64,000 nt of DNA from positions 1,229,375 to 1,293,374 of the forward strand of contig CAJNDS010002235.1 of the NCBI GenBank assembly GCA_905221605.1. Reading direction: 5' to 3'. Of this stretch, positions 1 to 13,000 are shown piece by piece (within the stretch, counting starts at the first letter, position 1; each line of letters begins with the position of its first letter). The stretch is from Symbiodinium natans. Its lineage: Eukaryota > Sar > Dinophyceae > Suessiales > Symbiodiniaceae. The position numbers and the translations under genes are program-made. Below the pieces are notes generated by a model, which was not told the origin of the DNA, did not search any database, and saw only the letters and a program-made list of their open reading frames with translations.

Positions 1-103
1 ACTTCCCAAAAACACTATTTTCATCATTAAGACCCCTATAGTATTTCCTGACTTAGCCCAGTGTCTTTTTTCAGGGAACCCTAAACCCTAGGCGCAGGCA
101 GGG

Positions 104-451
104 TTGACAGTGCTTTGGGTTCAGGGCTCAGGGTTAGCCCTTGCTATCGTGCCACTCAAGAAGGAGCCTGGAGTGAAGAAGGAGCCGGCAGTGAAGAAAG
201 AGGCAGGTGCGGTCATAGTCATGGCTGACAAGGCCAGCCGAAACGAAAAGCAGCGCGAGTACGAGAAGAACCGAAAGAACAAGCATCACACCCGGGTCGG
301 AGCCGACAAGGTGCACGAGATGGAGGCGAAGATCAGCAAGCTGCAGCCGGAGAATCGCGAGCTCCGCGAGCAAAACCCGAAGTGTGGATGCGGAGGAGCT
401 ATAACAGAAGGCAGCCGATGTGGCAAATTCCCACACTGCAAACCCCAGTAG
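104..451 (+). CDS. bZIP-like transcription factor fragment
   Basis: The frame contains a recognisable bZIP domain. The basic region has the N-x7-R signature in KNRKNKHHTR. Exactly nine residues after that Arg begins a short zipper M-x6-L-x6-L (MEAKISKLQPENRELRE), so the first heptad position is Met instead of Leu, and there are only three heptads before the reading turns into non-zipper sequence. An acidic/lysine-rich repeat (KKEPxVKKEPAVKKEAG) precedes the basic region. The family binds DNA as dimers in the nucleus. A polypyrimidine-cag precedes the ORF near 74, and a GC donor would fit at 370-371 (CGC GA|GC), so the true exon probably ends near 369 and the Cys-containing tail is intron. The start codon is uncertain: Met codons lie at 104 and 221. 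It is upstream of, and probably separate from, the cysteine-rich gene. Confidence 0.55.
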   Translation: MTVLWVQGSGLALAIVPLKKEPGVKKEPAVKKEAGAVIVMADKASRNEKQREYEKNRKNKHHTRVGADKVHEMEAKISKLQPENRELREQNPKCGCGGAITEGSRCGKFPHCKPQ

Positions 452-479
452 ACCTTAAGAAAGTTGCATGGAAGGGCTT

Positions 480-1028
480 AGGGTCCTTAAACCCTAAACC
501 CCTAAACCCTAAGCCCCAGCACAAAAAGAAATCCCTACCTTATAAGGCCCCCAATAGCTCTTGTTCTACACGGAGGCCAGTTGTGCCCTGTTGAGTTTGA
601 GGTTAAGGGGTTTAGTGTTCATCATGGATTGCGACTACCACCCTCATCACAACCCCCCCCCCCCCCCAAAAAAAAAAAAAAAAAAAAACTCCCCCCCCCC
701 CCCCCCCCCATAATTAAGGCTATTGAGGGACAATGAAGCCTACTGTAGTTAAGGTTATTTAAGGGGGGAACCCAGGGGGGCGGGGGGGCGTATAGAGGGG
801 AGTAGTAGGGAGACCCATCAGTTTAGGGTTCCCAGATTCTAGGGGCCAGGGTTTCATTAGGGATTAGGGCTCGTCATCTACAGAAAGGTGCCCTTGAAGT
901 GCTGCGGCTACTATGGAAGAGTGGATCAGCCCTCATAGCAGTACCTATGCATGTACCCCCACCCCCCTTTAGCACCAACCCGACACCTTAAAGCAACCCA
1001 GTTTGACCTCCAGAGCCGTCAAGCTGAG
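480..1028. other. Non-coding stretch with poly-C/poly-A tract
   Basis: Scattered CCCTAAA units, then a poly-C/poly-A/poly-C run at about 647-709, then G-rich sequence with isolated TTAGGG units. No exon is supported here. Confidence 0.6.
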
Positions 1029-1070
1029 GAAATGTCCGGCGAACTGCCGCACATGCATCGACGCCGAGAC
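1029..1070 (+). CDS. Cys-rich gene exon 1 (segment B)
   Basis: Encodes KCPANCRTCIDAE plus a split Thr codon. Acceptor is gctgag|G; donor is AC|GCCTCT (GC). Joining to exon 2 gives CxxxCxxCxxxxxCxxC, the B-to-C spacing. The intron that follows holds a degenerate CTTAGGG/CCTAGGG tract (about 1400-1500) and CCCTAAA units (about 1749-1828). Confidence 0.7.
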
Positions 1071-4000
1071 GCCTCTTCCTCACACCGCGGCTTTGGGGTT
1101 TTGCGTCTTGGGGGCTCGAGCTGTGGATGGCAAAGCTAGGTAGGCCCTTGGGATATTTGATATTTTCCCTTTCTTGGGTTGGAGAGGGCATATTTTTTCC
1201 AAGAGAGTGTTAAGGGCCATCCTAAAAAGTTACTAATTACTTGGGTTCTGAGAGTAGGCGACCATCATTCTTTGCAAGCGGCTGCAATTCCCTGAAAAAG
1301 CGTTTCCCCCAAGCCCCAAACCCTGGCTCAGCCAGCCAAAATCAGGACTACAGTTCTCAATCCGTTTGCACAACAGCCCTTTGCGATGAAACTTAAAGGA
1401 CTAGGGCTTGGGCTTAGGGGTTAGGGTCTAGGGCCTAGGGCTTAGGGCTTAGGGCCTAGGGCTTAGGCCTTAGGGCCTAGGGCCTAGGGCGTCCGGCTTA
1501 AGTCAAAGCAATGGTATAGTTGAACTTGACTCTTGTGCGGGATTCCCCCCCCTGTGTAGTGAAAAATGAAGGTTAACCGTGGTATTCCTTGCCTTTTGGA
1601 GAAGTGGGTAAACTACGAAGGTGAGACTCCTAACCCCTAAACCCAGCTTGCGTTGGTTAAGAAGCCGCCGAAGCGTTCGACCATCCAAGTGACTCCTAAA
1701 GTGCAATGGTCACTGCTGGACGATGAATGCTCAAAGATCCCTGGACCCGAAACCCTAAACCCAAAACCCTAAACCCTAAACCCTAAGCCCTAAATCCCAA
1801 CCCCAAACCCCTAAACCCCTGCACCCGAAGCCGCCGAGGTGTACGGAGTGCACGAACTTCAAGTACCTGGCGCCCAGCAGGCTCAGGGCTCTCTGCCCTC
1901 TTTTCCGCGGGCTTAAGGGTTTAGGGTTCAGTGCTTGGGGCCCAGAGCCCGACTTGCAGTGTTCTTTTGGTTTGGGCTTTAACGTTTTAGGGTCCTAGCA
2001 ATTCTTGGTTTTGGGATTTAAATACGTTTATGGGTTTAGGGTCTCGGGTTAACACATAGGCTTTGGGATGTGCCCCCTTATACGAACAGTCCTTAATAGG
2101 GATCCTAGTACCCCCGATTATAATCCCTATTGGTTAAGGACTGTTTGTATAAGCACTAACATGGGCTTAAGCTTCGTAACGGTTACCTCCCAACCCTGAA
2201 CCCTAAAAACCCTAAAAACCCTAAAAACCCTAAAAACCCTACAAACCCTACAAACCCTAAAAACCCTAAAAACCCTAAAAACCCTAAAAACCCTAAAAAC
2301 CCTAAAAACCCTAAAAACCCTAAAAACCCTAAACCCTAGACCCTAAACCCTAAACCCTAAACCTTACAGCAAAACTTCGTTTTTGGCAACGCGCTTTCGG
2401 AATCCGCAAAGCTTCAAGCACTGATCCTCTGTAGCCGGATGTTGATGGTTTAGGGTTTAGGGTTTAGGGTTTCGGGTTTCGGGTTTCGGGTTTCGGACGC
2501 TTCGAACCAGCCTCCTGTTGTCGCCCCCGCCTCCCTGCACCTTCTCCAGTTTCCATAACGAACCCCACTGAAACTGAAACTGAAACTGAAACTGAAACTG
2601 AAACCGAAACTGTTTCAGTTTCAGTTTCAGTTTCAGTTTGAGTCACTGTCTGGGACTGCAACTCGACACCTCCCCTCTCACTGAAACTGAAACTGAAACC
2701 GAAACTGTTTCAATTTCAGTTTCAGTTTCAGTTTCCGTTTCAGTTTCAGCCACTGTCTGGGACTGCAACTCGACACCTCCCCTCTCACTGAAACTGAAAC
2801 TGAAACTGAAACTGAAACTGTTTCAGTTTCAGTTTCAGTTTCAGTTTGAGTCACTGTCTGGGACTGCAACTCGACACCTCCTCTCTCACTGAAACTGAAA
2901 CTGAAACTGTTTCAGTTTCAGTTTCAGTTTCAGTTTGAGTCACTGTCTGGGGCTGCAACTCGACACCTCCCCTCTCACTGAAACTGAAACTGAAACTGTT
3001 TCAGTTTCAGTTTCAGTTTCAGTTTCAGTTTCAGTGAGTTTCAGTTTCAGTTTCAGTTTCACTTCCATGGTTTGGGACTGAAACTGGACACCTCCCCTCT
3101 CACTGTCACTGAAACTGAAACTGAAACTGAAACTGTTTCAGTTTCAGTTTCAGTTTCAGTTTCAGTCACTGTGTGGGACTGAACTCGACACCTCCCCTCT
3201 CACTGTCACTGAAACTGAAACTGAAACTGAAACTGTTTCAGTTTCAGTTTCAGTTTCAGTCACTGTGTGGGAATGAAATTCGACACCTCTCCTCTCACTG
3301 TCACTGAAACTGAAACTGAAACTGAAACTGAAACTGTTTCAGTTTCAGTTTCAGTTTCAGTCACTGTGTGGGACTGAAACTCGACACCTCTCCTCTCACT
3401 GTCACTGAAACTGAAACTGAAACTAGTTTGAAACTGAAACTGAAACTGAAACTGAAACTGAAACTGAAACTGAAACAGTTTCAGTTTCAGTTTCACTTTC
3501 TGGGACTGAAACTCGACACCTCCTCTGTCCCTCAAACTGCAACTGAAACTGAAACTGTTTCAGTTTCAGTTTCACTTTCACTGAGGCCTTCTACCTTCCT
3601 CCTGCAGTCGCGTCGACCGTTGCGGCCGATGGGCAAAATGTACCTGAAACTGAAACTGAAACCGAAACTGAAACTGAAACTGAAACTGAACTGAAACTGA
3701 AACTGAAACTGCCCCCCCCCCCCTTCCTTCCCGGCTCGGGCGACGGAAACTGAAACTGAAACTGAAACTGAAACTGAAACAGTTTCCCCCCCCCTGGGGT
3801 ACGCTCTGCATAACTTCTTTTTTAGTTCGAACAGGCCCACCCTGCAGGCAAGGAATCTCCGAGTTCACTTTGGGGCCTTGGGCACTGCGGACTCTGGGGG
3901 AGACTCTGAAGTTGGGCACTCCCGTGACACTCTGGGACTCCAGGGACACTGTGATGATAATCTGGGCTGGGATACGGTGATGAGCGAGGAATAAGCCGGG

Positions 4001-7000
4001 CGAGGAGAAGAGTTGAACCTAACCATGAATCCTGAACCCTGAACCCTGACCTAAACACTAAAGCACAACCTTTCAAGCCTGCGCAGGGAGTGCGTAGAAG
4101 TCTGCCCGAACAACACCTTTCCGCAGGGCGTCGCTTGGCTTGTAAACTTGAGGGTCCAGGGTGGAGGTCTTGGGGTGTAGGGTGTAGGGTTTGGGGTCTA
4201 GAGTCCTTCCTTCGAACCTGATTCCGACAAACGGGGTAGGGTTCGGGTTTGTGGTGTTGGGTCCTTTGGCTTCAGGGACAATTCATGCACATCCCACAGG
4301 GTTGAAGGTTTAGGGTCAGCCTGCGGCCGTCAATCCTGCACCCTGAATCCTACGACCCTATAAGCCTAGAGAGGTAAGGAATGCAGGAAATCCGAATCAC
4401 GGGCTTCTGAAGCAAGAAACGGAGGTTTCCGATAATTAGCAGCCCCTTCTTGGTCTCGGGGGCTTAAGGGCTTGGGTTTAGGTTTAGGGTCGCTGGCTTG
4501 TTGTAGGTAGGCCGAAAGGTCCTGCTTCAGGTTCCAATGCCGTTACCTGACTCGAAGTCCCTAAACCCTAAACCCTAAATTCCAAAATGACCAAGAGGGG
4601 CAGGTTCCCTTCTTACGAAAGATTCAACCTCTTTTGCAGGGCCTCCTATCCCAATGGTACATACCATAAGACCCAAACCCTTCCTTTTTAGTAATTGCAG
4701 GTTGTCTAGGAATCCTACAAGGAGTTTAGGGTTTAGGGTCTAGCGTTAGTCCTATAAGGGGATTGATTTATAGTAGTAACCCACAAAAGAGTAGATTTTG
4801 GGTTCTGAAGCTACTGCAAAGGACCTTTAGAACGACCCCCACGGTTCAGAGTGTGTCGGGTCTGTAGGGTCTATAGGGTTTAGGGTTTCAGGGTCAAACC
4901 CGAGGGACCAGCGACAGAGTTCCAACTCTCACCCCTTTCCGTGGCCGCAGCAGCGGGGGCCCGCACGAGGAAGGCCTTCTGGTCGAAGAAGCTCGTCCTC
5001 AATGCGAGCATCCCCCTGACACACAAGTGGGACATCTTCAACAGCATAGTCAGGGGAACAGGACTCTGGAGCGCAGGGGCCACGCCCCTGCAGAAACCCT
5101 AAACCCTCAAGTTCATGAAGCCAGAGCCTGTATCTTGCCATCCCTAGACTCCTTTTCTCGAAGTCCACCCACGGCTCTCCGTAGCCGTGGTTCTCACGAA
5201 ACGCAGTTGCTAAGGGCTAGGCTCGCCAGCATGCGTTTAGGGTTTAGGGTTTAGGGTTTGGCTTTCCTCGTAAACCCTGCGAATGGTATGGAGACTACAT
5301 GAACATGCTGCTCGTGGGCATCAATGGCTCCATTGGCCGTCTATAGGGTCTCTAGGGTCTATAGGGTTTAGGATTTAGGGCCGGTGTACTCTTTGTTTGG
5401 GGTCCCGTAACCCCTAAACCCTAAACCCTAAACCCAAAAACCCTAAATCCTAAACCCTAGGAGCCCCCCGCTTTTGAAAGGCCCCCGGAAATTGACCTTT
5501 TTTGCTGAGCAACTTGCCCCGGTGCCCTCCGGGCAGCCTAAACCCTGTCACCCTTTAGGGTTTAGGGTTTAGGGTGAAACCTTGCAAACCCTAGAAATCC
5601 ATAAGCCCTGTCGCCCGGATACCCATGCAAACCCGACAACCTCTAAACCTAAACCTTGTTAAGCCTTAAGCCCTGAACCCTAAACCCTAACCCCTAAACC
5701 CCTGAACCCCTAAAGCCCTAAACCCCTAAACCCCTAAACCCCCAAACCCCTAAACCCCTAAACCCCGAAACCCTAAACCCCCAAACCCCTAAACTCCCTA
5801 AACCCGTCAACACAAGCATCGGCCGACCAGGAAGCGGAAACTGGGCGGGCTTGTCCCCACTGCGAGTGCCTTGGACGACCTAAACTCGAGGCTCTCTCTG
5901 TTACTACTGTTGGCATAAGAACGCCCCAAAAAACACCAAAAGTTCTTCCCTAAAAGGGTAAAAAGGGGATGATTATTTTGTTTTTGTTTTCTGGGAGGGT
6001 TCTTAAGCAAATAGTAGGTTAGGGTTAAGAGTTTATGGTCTGGAGTTTAGATTTCAATCAAGGGATTAAGACTCCTACCCCTAATGCTCCTAAGGGTGCA
6101 ACCTTAAGGGTCCAAGGTAAAATTCCTAGATTTAAGGGTTTTGAGTTTAGGGTTTCAGATTTAGGGTTTATACTGCTTCTTTCTTTTATAAATGCGATGT
6201 AAACTTTAAACATTAACTAGGCCCCTAGAACATCCCCCTCGTAGGAGAACCTTCATCTTTGTAGTCCTTACTTACGCGAGTTTCTCGACACGGGCGTGCC
6301 GAAAGATGAATTTATCAGCAAATTCGGCTTGTTCGTACGGGCGCGGACAGCAGCTGCGGTCCGTGGAAGATGACAGGCAGTTGTCCCTCAACAACGGGGC
6401 GTTGGGGATACTGACAGTGACAGCAACGAGTTCAAAAGAAGAACAACACCAGCCACATGCTGCAGTAACTACTTACCGCCGTGGACAAGAAGATAGGCGC
6501 CATGCCTTCACGCACTTTCGTGGCATTTCTGGTGTGATGGATGGTCTAGAGGGTCTTTGGGTGCTTCCCCTTTCAGAAATCACCCAAAAGCCTAAGCCTG
6601 AAAGAACATTTTTGCCCTAAATCCTGCTAGCTAATTTAACAGTTTTGGGATTTGTGTTCAACCCTAGACCCCAAAGACCCTGAACCCTCACTGGTCCCAA
6701 AACTCATCGTCATGTACACAACGACCACACGTTTTTTTTGGGCATGTTTGGCAGTGTTTACGAACCCTAAACCCTAAACCCTAAACCCTAAACCCCCCAA
6801 AACCCAAAGCATTGATTGGCGCCCACTTGGTTGGGAACTGCATTTCCCCGTGTATCTCTTGATGTGGTGAAATCGGCTTCACACAGCATCTACTGCTCAA
6901 TTAGGGTTCAGGGTTCAGGGTTTAGGCTTTAGGGTTTAGGGTTTAGGGTTTAGGGGTTTAGAGAGTTTTTGCCACCTTTCCCCTAACTTAGCTTTCGACA

Positions 7001-10000
7001 AACCTAATAAATTCTAAACCCCGAAGAGCCTAAGCCTATGCCCTAAACCAATCCCCTCTCTGACTCCTTGTTTGTGGCAGTCTAGGGGGTTTGGTCTCCA
7101 CTAAACGCCAAGTAAATGTAGCTACCAGAAGAGTTAGGGTCTTGGGTGTATATAGGTATGTAGCAAGGGGTTTAGGGTTGATGGCCTTTCGGGATGCAGT
7201 TAGGGTTTAGGGTCTAGGGCAGCAGATGCACTGACACACCTAGTACTCGGATCTGCTCTGCTGTGCACTTTCTGTTACTGCTCCAGACATTGCAGCCGGT
7301 GTACTTGCCCCCAAACGGACCCTGGATGATTGCCCCAGAGCCGTAAATCCTAACAGCGACTAATTTCCGGATGCCATGAGAAGCTCAGGAAGAACTGCCA
7401 CATGTGCGAGTCGGCTACGCTGTGCTTGCAGTGCCACCGGGCAGAGATTCAGAGAAGGTTCCGGGCTTCGGCTTGGGATCGCAAGAAGTGGCGCTCGAAG
7501 CCCCAGGGCCCAAACCCCAAAATGACCGACACCCCGAAGCCTAATTAAGGCATTCTGCCCATCTCAGTTGGAGGTGAAGGGGTTAGGGGTCCCTGCGCAG
7601 GCAACAACTCCATGCATCTGGATGACATGGACAACTGCGCGAGCCCTAGATGGCGTTCCTATGCATCAGTGGAGTTGCCGCCTAAATCGCAAACTGTCGT
7701 AAATCCTGCGGCAATAGAATTGAAATGCCGGGTTTGGGTTTAGGCTTTAGGGGTATGAAGAGGGGTCCTTTTCGGAGGGGAGAACTATGTGGTGTTCCTA
7801 AGCCCTAAGCCCTACTCCCTACACACCAATTTTTAGAAGCCCCCAAAGAAGTCCATGTGGGATCAGGGGACTTCATGGGGTTTTCGGGGCGGCGATGCGG
7901 CTTTCTTGCTAAGAGGACGCTTGGTAGTACCCTTTTCCCCAAGATCCCTCATGGGGTTAGGGTTTAGGGTTTAGGGTTTAGGGTTTAGCGTTTAATTAGG
8001 GTTAAGGGGTTTAGGGTTTAGGGTTTACGGTTTAAGGGTTGTTTGGTTCAGGGTTTCAGGGTTGTTTTTGGCGGCAAGGGCTGCAGGTGTCTGGTGGGTT
8101 TGGAGGTTGGGTCGTGGAGAGAGGGGTTGAGGCTCGCCCCAAACCCCAAACCCCAAACCCCAAACCCTAAACCCTAAACCCTAAACCCTAAACCCTAAAC
8201 CCTAAACCCCGGGGTTTTCATTAGGTTTAGCGTTTTGCGGACGAAGCTGCGCCCGAGGCGTGGTGACGTGCCCGGATGGCTACTACCCTGAGGCCGTGCT
8301 GGCAGAGTTTAGGGTTTAGGGTTTAGAGGCTTTATGGTTTACGGTTTAGGGTTTGTACGGACTTACCAGTGTTTAAGGGGTTTCGATGGGCTTATCAGGG
8401 TTAGAAGGGTTTAGAAGGGTTTTTGTCAGGGTTTATACGGGTTTATAGGGGTTGACAAGGGTTTAGGGGCTTGGGAGCACTCCTGCATGCAGGGAAGTTT
8501 TCGGGACTCAGATTGTATCATCCAGTAGCATTTAGGGTTCAGAATTTGGGGTTTAGGGTTTAACTTAAAGTCCGGTGGCTTTTGTATCTGTTACCCGTAT
8601 ACCTTAACATAGCCCCTAGACACCCTAATAAGAACCTCCTGCAAAAACAAAAACCTACTTGAAGAGACCACCAACCGAAACCCCAAGCCCTAAACCCTGA
8701 ACTCTAAACCCTAAACCCTTAACCCTGAACTCCGTGCGCGAGGGTGCAGAGGATCGTGGCCGGACGTGCGAAAGCTGCCCCATGAGCTTCTGCGGCATCT
8801 GCACAGGCTGGAGAGGGCTCCGGGTTTAGGTTTAGAGGGTTTAGGGTTTAGGGTTCGGGGTTTGGGGTCTGGGGTTAGGGGTTAGGGCTCGGCTTAAGGA
8901 AACTGTGGCTTCTAGGGTCGTATCAAATGCCTAAAAACAAGCAACCTTATCAGGCCCTAAGCCCAGAAAGCTTCTAATATAGGGGCCTGAATAATTCGAA
9001 CAGGGTTTTGTGGGTTATTATAGTATAATTACAAAGCCATAAGGGCATGTGCTTTCCGACCACTATATAAACCCTAAGCCCGAAAGCCTGGAAAGCCTTG
9101 AGTCGTTCGGCCTTAAAGTCCTGAAGCTCGAAATCCGACAGTCTAAACCCTCCAGACCCCTAAGCAAGATACGTCAGCTCAAGAGGGGTTTAGGGTTTAG
9201 GGTTTAGGCTTTAGGGTTTAGGGTGGCTCCGCAAAGCTTCATGATACGGCGCTTGACCTGCCCGTTCGTCCTCAACCCTAAGCCCTTGTTTTCGAGTTAT
9301 GGTGAGGAGGTCGGGAAATGTCGGGAAGTTTACGGGCTACGGTAGGGGCCCTCGGGGGGACCCGAGGGGTTGAGCGTTTGATTATCCCCCGACTCTCAAC
9401 CTCCACGGTCAAAACCCTACACTCTTTTAGGGATGTTGCCTTATAGTAACCGTCCTTATTAGGGATTCTCATAGGGGGCACTATAATCCCTATGAAGGGC
9501 TGTTAGTATAAGGAGGAACCTCCCAAGCCCTAAGCCCCAAACCCTAAACCCTAAACCCTCAGCTCGAAGCCCCAAACCCTAAATCCTAAACCCTAAACCC
9601 TAAACCCTAAACCCTAAACCCTAAACCCTAAACCCTAAACCCTAAACCCGTTCATGGCTTCGGGCTTCCGGCCTTTAGGCTTCATGGCTTAGGGCTTCAG
9701 GCTGTCCGCCTCAACGCGCTGCTGGGCCCCCCAAACCCCCATGGTTCACCAAGCTCCCCACAACGGTTTCAAGAACCCTCAGGTTTAGGGTTTATGGTTT
9801 AGTTTTTATGGTTTAGGGTTTAGGGCTAGGGTTTTGGGGTTCGCAAGCCCCTCAAGTGATTTTTTGGGTTTAGGGCCCTTTGAACCCTGAGACCAATCTA
9901 CCCAAGCCTTAAACCCTGCACCCAAAAAACTTAAAAACCCAGACCCGAAATCCGTAACTCTAAACCCAGCCTGGCAATTCGTCTTTTAAGAGAAGTCCCT

Positions 10001-13000
10001 GAAAGGTCCGGACGTGTGCTTGGAGTGTACCGAGTCGCGGTACCTGAGCCCTCGCCAGATTTCAGAATCCGCTGTGGTTTTGCGGAGCCCTGAACTCTAC
10101 CGATGAGCCCTAAATTGTCTAGAGCCTACAAGCCCTCAACATTCTAACGCCTTCTCAGCCATAGACAACAACTCACACATAGAAACTCGAGAAACCCCTG
10201 TTAGCAAAAGCAGCCCGCCGTTAGCCTACAAGGCCCCGAAACATAAACTTAGTAGCTAAATCTTAGACAAGCCCCAAATCGAAAGCAACTCCCACACAAC
10301 ACCCTGGCTTCAGAAGGTCGCTGAGCTTGGGGGCTGGGGGTGCTCGAAGAGTGGAAGGTTTGTATAGTTTGCAGGGTTGAGGGTTTTCCCCGTCTTACCC
10401 ATACGCCGACTTCATGCCCGATGTACCCCTTTACCAGGCATAGGACAGCCGGTTACGAGGTAGCCCTTCATTAAAAAAGCCGAATGTACCCCAATATCAG
10501 TCAGTTTGTATTCGAGGCACCGATGAGGAGTTCTAGACGCTAAACACTAAACCCCAAACCCCAAACCCTAAACCCTAAACCCTGAACCCTAAACCCTAAA
10601 CCCTAAACCCTAAACCCTAAACGCACCGATGAGGAATTCTGTGGTGATCAGGGCATGCGTGGGAACGGGATCCCTCAAAATGCAAAACCCCAAAACCCTG
10701 GGCCCTTTACAACCCAACATCTTTACATAAATCCCCTTATCTTGCCCTTACAAGTCTCTTTCTTTTCTTTTTTTTGTTGGGGGGGGGTTCTTATGCAAAC
10801 AGTAGCTTAAACCCTAAACCCCAAACCCTAAACCCTAACCCTAAACCCACATCTCCACATGACACCAAGGAACCCGGACAGCACCTGCCGCACGGAGTGC
10901 CAAGGAGCTCAGGGGGAAAAGGTGGTCCTCCAGGACTAAGAGGTTTAGGGTTTCGGGTCTAGGGTTTGGGGGTTTAGGGTTTAGGGTTTGGGGTTTAGTG
11001 TTTCGGGTTTAGGGTTTGGGTTTAGGGTTCAGAAAGCAAATAGAGCTGGGGACGTTCCCCCTTATACTAACAGTCCCTAATCGGGAGTATAGTAGGGGGT
11101 ACTATTTTCCTCACCAAGGACTTTTTGTGTTTTTGGGAACATCCCAAACAGAGCCCCCGAAACAGGCACCCTTTGCACTTGCAGGCTAGTTTTGCGGAAG
11201 CTTGAAAGGAGATCTACTCTCTCCAGCCTCCCAAACCCTGAACCCTCAAACTCTTCGTTTCAGCCCCGCAACCTGAACCCCCCCCCTGTGACATCCTAAA
11301 CAAGCCCGAAACCCTAAACCCTAAACCCTAAACCCCCGGGTGCCCGAATGTGACCAACTTCCGCGGCCTTAATTAAGGCCCGGACGGCTTCTACCGCCAC
11401 GGCGAGGAAGAGACGGGCAGGACGCTTGGTTCAGACGGCTTTTTCCAACCCTAAACCCTAAACCCTAAACCCTAAACCCTAAACCCTAAACCCTAAACCC
11501 TAAACCCTGAACCCTGAACCCTGAACCCTGAACCCTGAACCCTGACCCCTGAACCCTGAACCCTGAACCCTGAACCCTGAACCCTGAACCCTGAACCCTG
11601 AACCCTGAACCCTGAACCCTGAACCCTGAACCCTGAACCCTGAACCCTGAACCCTGAACCCGAGCGACGACGTGCAGGGCGCATGAAACCCAGAGCCTCC
11701 AAACCTTCAGCCCATCCGGACGTGAACACCTCGAAGGTTCAGGGTTTTCCCCAAGTTTAGGGTTACACAGGGTTTAGGGTTTGGGGTTGAGGGTTCAGGG
11801 TTTTAGGGTTTAGGGTTTAAGGTTTAGGGTTTAGGGTTTAGGGTTGTAAACCCTAAACCCTAAACCCTAAACCCTAAACCCTAAACCCTAAACCCTAAAC
11901 CCTAAACCTTACAGGATCTGCCCGCGGTGCTTCCACACCTGCAACAAGTGCGACTCAGTGCCTGGGGCTGCGGTTTGGAGGTTTAGGGTTTAGGGTTTAG
12001 GGTTTAGGGCTTAGCGTTTAGGGTCTAGGGATTTTGCGTTTCAAGCTTAGGGTCCTGGGACCTTATTTTTTGTTTGAGAGGGAGGGAGAAGGTAGGTCAA
12101 CATGGAATGAAACCACAGGGGCCCCAAGCCCTGAACGTTCAGAGTTTATACAGGGCTGATGTGGTACATCCTGCAATAGAGACCCCGAAAAGGCCTACCC
12201 TTCAGAACACCCTCTGGCGCCCCCCCCTGGCCTGTGGGAGCTTGGGGGGTTCAGCGACATGTGGCTTTGGTTTCTGGCGCTCAGGATTCTCCAGGATCCT
12301 TTTGTGTTTGGGCCCCTTCTGATTGCCTTCTCTGAGCAATAATCTCGGATTGAAGCACTGTCTGATAGGGGTTGAGGGCCCTGTAGGGTTTACGCTGGCA
12401 GTCTTGTCGGCTCTCGGGCTCGTAGCTTCTTAGTCGTTGAAGGTTTTGAGCAAGTTCATGGTTTTGGGTAGGGCTTAGGGTTTAGGGTTTAGGGTTTAGG
12501 GTTTAGGGTTTAGGGTTTAGGGTTTATAGGCCCCTTAAAACTCCAGACCTCCGACTCTGAGGCTGACATCTGCAAGGAGTGCAAGAACTTCACGCGCCTG
12601 GCCTGCAATGTTTGGCATCGGTCGATGAACCTTCAACTCCTGAGCTTTCCTAAGCTCCGAACACGTACAAACCTTCGACACCCTAAACCCTGAACCCTAA
12701 ACCCTAAACCCTAAACCCTAAACCCTAAACCCTAAACCCTGAACCCTAAACCCTAAACCCTAAACCCTGAAGGTGTCGAGCTAAGTTATGTTTGCTTGGG
12801 GGGCGTAGGGCTGGGTTGGTGCCGCCTTCGTGCTTAAGGCTTCAGGCGGGGCTGCGCATGCAGCAGCCCGACGGAGGAACGCGCAGCGGTTGAAAGAGGA
12901 AACCCTGAACAAACCCCGAGCTTCCCACTTCTTTTCCACTTCTTTGCAGAGAGAGAGAGAGAGAGAGAGCTGCTTTCTGCACCCGCCCAGGAGATCCTTT

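Noticed and set aside
2464-3949. Open reading frames made of ETETET, SVSVSV, LKLKLK and FQFQFQ
   Set aside because: They are translations of the GAAACT/AGTTTC hexamer array in several frames and on both strands.
11493-11729. Minus-strand ORF of GFRVQGS repeats
   Set aside because: Translation of the CCCTGAA array.
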